Positions 60,888-64,000 of a DNA stretch of 64,000 nt are shown here, piece by piece. Positions within the stretch are counted from its first letter, which is position 1; the number at the start of each line of letters is the position of its first letter. A program made the translations under genes and the position numbers. The stretch spans positions 31,291-95,290 of the forward strand of contig CAZRYF010000011.1 in the NCBI GenBank assembly GCA_964604165.1. Direction: 5' to 3'. The notes beneath the pieces were generated by a model. That model made no database searches. It was not told the origin of the DNA and saw only the letters and a list, made by a program, of their open reading frames with translations. This stretch comes from JAYZDK01 sp964604165. Its GTDB lineage: Bacteria > Myxococcota_A > UBA796 > CAJQPC01.

Positions 60888-62920
60888 TCAGGGATAGGTC
60901 AGGGTGCCAGAATAGGTGGTGCCATCGTCACCGTCTTCTCCGCTGGAGCTGTCTCCACAGCAGCCACCTGCGCCGCCCACCGCGTCCCAGCACGAGGTGG
61001 CGCTGCAGGTTCCAGCCAAGAATGTGCCGTAGAAGACCTTGATTCGGCCACCGCTCCCCCCTCCCCCGCCATCGGCATAGCTGTTGGTGCTGCTGCCCCC
61101 ATTTCCTCCGCTCGCAGAGAGTGAACCATGGAGGGTCACGTTGTCACCATGCAGAAGCAGGCCCCCGCCGGAGCCCCCACCGGAGCAGCGACCGGATGAG
61201 CTGCACTGTCCATCGTCCCCGTCCATGAAGATGTCGCCGTGGACGGCGATTGTCTCCGCGCTCACCCACAAGGCTGCGCCCGCATCCCCGCCAGCCACGC
61301 CGGTGGTGCCCCCTCCCGAGCTCCCCTCAGAGAGCGCAAAGGAGCCCGAGGTTCCGTAGGCGCTGCCTCCACTGCCGGGCGAGTCACTGGAGTCCTTTCC
61401 CCCGCGTCCTCCCTGGCCACCGTAGCCGCCACCGCCCCCCCCGGAGTCAGAGCTGGCCCCCCCTGCGCCCAGGCCATTCCCGGCGGCCTCAAATACACCC
61501 ACCGGCCCTCCGCCCACGCCGGTCACCGACGAGCTGCTGTCCACCGTGAAGGTGTCCGCATCGATCTCCACGTTGCCCGTGATCGTGAGCACCCCGCCAT
61601 GGATGACGTTCACATCGTCATAGGCATAGGCACCGTCCGTCAGGGTGAAGGAGGTGCCGTCCACATCCAGGTCCGGCAGTGGACTCTCCACCGTGGCGGT
61701 CGCGGAAGAGGCGTACACGCTTGCCCCATCGCCGTCGCTGGTCTCCAGCTCGCAGAGCCAGGTCTCATCTTCCACCAACAACTGGCCGTCGAGGGTGTCC
61801 CCCGGCCAGGTGGTTTGTTGGGTGGCGCCCAGCCAGACCGAACCGTTGTGGTACCAGGAGAAGGTGTAGGAGAGGGCGTCACCGTCTGCATCCGTGGCCG
61901 CCTGGTCAATGGAGCAGATCAGGTCGTCTCCCGCGGGCTCAGGCTCCGTCGTGGACAGGGAAAGGGTTGGCGGGGTGGGCAGAGTGTTCTGCACCGTGAG
62001 GTCCTCCGACACAACGGGAACGCCGTCCTCGACCCCGTCATGGGGGGTCACCGTACAGACGTAGGTGGTGTTCTTCTGAGTGAGGGTGGAGGGCAGGATG
62101 GCGTCGGTTGCCAGGGTCAGGCCACCACTTGTCCAGGCATAGGCGGCGACGACCTGGTCTCCATCCAGGTCGAACATGTCAGCCGCCTCACAGATCAGGT
62201 CATCGTCCGTAAGGGGCGTGGCAGGAAAGACCGCCACCCCGTCCACTTCAGGAAGAGAGTTGGCGATAACCACCGTCGCAGTTGCAGAAGGGCCATCCGC
62301 AGCCAACTCGAAGGGCGTGACCTCCACGGTCCACTCCTGGCCGCGAAAGGTGTCATCAGCCGAGACAACACCGTCATCATGGGTTCCTGTGCCCACCCCA
62401 TCCAGGCTCCAGGCATACCGATAGTAGATGTCGCCCCCGTCCGGGTCCACGCTCTGGGTGTCAAAGACCACTTGCAGGTCATCCGCGGTCGTCGGCCCGG
62501 CGGGCTCCAGGTGAATCGCGACGGCGGTGGGAACCCCGTTCACGAGGAACTGGCGAGCGGACTCCTCCGTGTCCCCGCGGCTGTCTGTGACCTGTGCGGT
62601 GAGGGAGTGGGACCCGTTTGACAAGGCATCTGTGTCCAGCGAGGCTGCCCCGGTCCCATCAGAGGCCGCGGTTCCAAGGGACCCATCCAGATCAGAGAGG
62701 AACTCAACCGCCAGCCCTTCCAGCCCGTCCTCCGGGTCCGACACCGCCACCGAGAGGGTCACCAGATCCCCCTCGTTCCAGGACGGCCCCCAGCTCGGGA
62801 AGCTGCCAGCTGATGGACGGGAGATCGTTGGGGGGAAGCGCCTCCCCGGTGTCCTCTGGGAGCGTCTTGGGATCAAGACACCCCACTCCCAAAAAAACTG
62901 CAAGCCCGATCCACCGCATT
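60888..62920 (-). CDS. Ig-like/Gly-rich lipoprotein with an apparent frameshift
   Basis: The ATG at 62920 starts a lipoprotein (VFLGVGC, Cys14), but this frame runs out after about 70 residues of good sequence. The remaining ~660 residues continue in another frame. The join GAVL-NEGDLVTLSV appears restored if one C near 62778-62779 is removed. The body has PKD/Ig-like domains (VSDPEDGLEGLAVEFLSD and others), a beta-helix-like part and Gly-rich loops (GGGGGGYGGQGGRGG). It is a surface adhesin-type protein. I cannot tell a base-call error from a true frameshift. Confidence 0.75.
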
Positions 62921-63105
62921 TGGCCCTCTCGATGCAGGCAATGTAGCTGATTCGACGGGCGCGGCACCTGCGTCGCACCCGGGAGATTTGGGTCGCACTT
63001 CCCGGCGATTCGCCCCGTGTGGGTCAACCCACCCCCGAAAAACCGCTGTCTCGGGGGGGGGGCTGCCCATGGCACGCGGCTTGCAGACATTTCGTGACAA
63101 TTCCC

Positions 63106-63933
63106 ATGCGACCTACCTCCCTCTTCTTGTTCCTGGTGCTGGCGGGTGCCCCGCAGCCCTCCTTTGCCGCCGAATGCAGCCCCGCCGGAGATCTCTCTGC
63201 CATCGGCGAGCTCCTCTCCGGCTTGGAGCGGCTGCTTCACGCCCTGGACTCGTTCTTCTCTCCGAAACCCGAGCCCCCTCCCCTGGAGTCCTGGGAGCCG
63301 ATGCCCGAGGCGCTCCCCCAGGTGCAAGAGGTTGTGGAGGCCCTCCCTCTGCCGGAGCCAGACCGGGGCCTGTCGCCTTCCGATGCACACGTGTGGCAAT
63401 TCTATGGCACATCCCTGGACTGCGGCCCCGCGAGCGCACTGATTATCTCCCGCCTGCTGGGCCTGGAGTCATCCAACGACGCGGTGGACAACGAGGAGGC
63501 CATGGCCTGGACTCCGGATGGTTCCAACGGGGCGGACGCCAAGGCCGGTCTCTCCGCCATGCGGGGGCTCATGGGCGCCTCAGCCACGGGCACCACGTCC
63601 TTTTCGCAGATCAGCCGGGGTCTCTCGGCCCTCGGCGCCGACTCCACCCGGGTGGACAGCGAGACCACGAGCGATCTCGCCGAACGCATCGAGGAGGGAG
63701 AGGAGGTCGTGGTCCTGGGCCGCCCCAACGGCAACGCCTGGTCCAACACCAGCGTGGGGGCCATTGATCACTTTGTGGTGCTCTCCGACTACGACGAGGA
63801 GACCGACACCTTCACCGTGAACGACCCGGCCTACCGGGAGTCCCTGGAGGTGCCGTCAGACCAGGTCGACGCCTTCCGAAACCAGTCCAGCCAGGGACGA
63901 CTGGCGATGACGGTCTCCGACGAGTCGCCTTGA
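63106..63933 (+). CDS. Secreted C39-like cysteine peptidase-fold protein
   Basis: The protein has 275 residues from an ATG at 63106. A signal peptide ends at PSFAAE. After a Pro-rich linker (about 55-95), the domain has Cys in SLDCGPASALIISRLLG, His in AIDHFVVLSDYD and Asn/Asp in FTVNDPAY. These are the spaced catalytic positions of papain-like C39_2 domains. Such proteins can cleave peptides or serve as binding modules. An extracellular or periplasmic role is likely. Confidence 0.8.
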   Translation: MRPTSLFLFLVLAGAPQPSFAAECSPAGDLSAIGELLSGLERLLHALDSFFSPKPEPPPLESWEPMPEALPQVQEVVEALPLPEPDRGLSPSDAHVWQFYGTSLDCGPASALIISRLLGLESSNDAVDNEEAMAWTPDGSNGADAKAGLSAMRGLMGASATGTTSFSQISRGLSALGADSTRVDSETTSDLAERIEEGEEVVVLGRPNGNAWSNTSVGAIDHFVVLSDYDEETDTFTVNDPAYRESLEVPSDQVDAFRNQSSQGRLAMTVSDESP

Positions 63934-63945
63934 CGGAGCACGCCC

Positions 63946-64000
63946 CTATTCCACATAGCCAAGCGCTCGCATACGCTCCAGGGTCACGTCGTCCAGCTCG
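63946..64000 (-). CDS. C-terminal end of a - strand gene, probably a sulfatase
   Basis: The window ends inside this gene. The visible 17 residues read ELDDVTLERMRALGYVE before a TAG stop. R-x-L/M-x-A-L-G-Y-V is the usual last helix of sulfatase domains, and the sulfatase-TPR protein at the left edge has the same motif (EALGYV) at the end of its sulfatase part. The identification therefore rests on this short tail only. Confidence 0.5.
   Translation of the reverse strand, partial: ELDDVTLERMRALGYVE

Overview
This GC-rich window looks like a chromosomal segment of a myxobacterium-like (Myxococcota / former Deltaproteobacteria) genome. The lineage call is inferred from content. It has many lipoproteins with Asp-Thr-Gly linkers, a MopE-type calcium-repeat protein, IPT, NHL and Ig-like surface proteins, a large hybrid kinase, FHA and cyclic-nucleotide-binding proteins, an Elb-like ether-lipid cluster and a selenocysteine-containing SelD. 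I saw no rRNA, tRNA, CRISPR array, prophage or complete insertion sequence.

Left part (1-23.6 kb). A + strand run holds a J-like protein tail, a DUF2779 protein, a 2Fe-2S ferredoxin and a sulfatase-TPR lipoprotein. A - strand run follows, with a translationally coupled unit selD > GT87 glycosyltransferase > DOMON-like protein. The 5' end of selD reads through an in-frame TGA at the catalytic position, with a SECIS-like hairpin downstream. Next come an HtrA-like protease, an 80-residue protein coupled to a solitary DNA methyltransferase, a CDP-alcohol phosphatidyltransferase, an FHA protein and a hybrid histidine kinase. Then come a PECR-like dehydrogenase with surface lipoproteins, and a chain containing an HTTM protein, a diguanylate cyclase and a PhnD-like lipoprotein.

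Centre (23.6-38 kb). Five tightly coupled - strand genes form the most distinctive locus: a HAD phosphatase, a LarA/DUF2088 protein, a 1556-residue protein (acyl reductase + acyl-CoA ligase + carrier protein + PlsC acyltransferase + SCP2), an NAD-dependent reductase/epimerase and an unknown 251-residue protein. The composition matches the ether-lipid (elb) locus of Myxococcus xanthus as I remember it. To the right are a tandem HCCA-isomerase-like protein, a 163-bp MITE-like element with perfect 22-bp inverted repeats ending in CTAG, a SpoIIM-like membrane protein, a subtilase whose signal peptide is cut off by an in-frame TGA, and a GT2-TPR glycosyltransferase.

Right part (38-64 kb). A MopE-repeat / lamin-tail / cytochrome-like lipoprotein is followed by assorted membrane and surface proteins, an unrecognised 600-residue protein coupled to a MaoC dehydratase, an APS-reductase-like CysH coupled to an epimerase, and two coupled cNMP-binding proteins. 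A phosphate module follows: a PhoB-type regulator, a PHO box, a porin, a Na/Pi cotransporter and PhoU. The window ends with surface lipoproteins, one of them frameshifted, a secreted C39-like protein and the tail of a probable second sulfatase.

Many adjacent genes overlap by 4 bp (ATGA or GTGA), so the operon assignments rest on direct sequence evidence. GTG and TTG starts are common.
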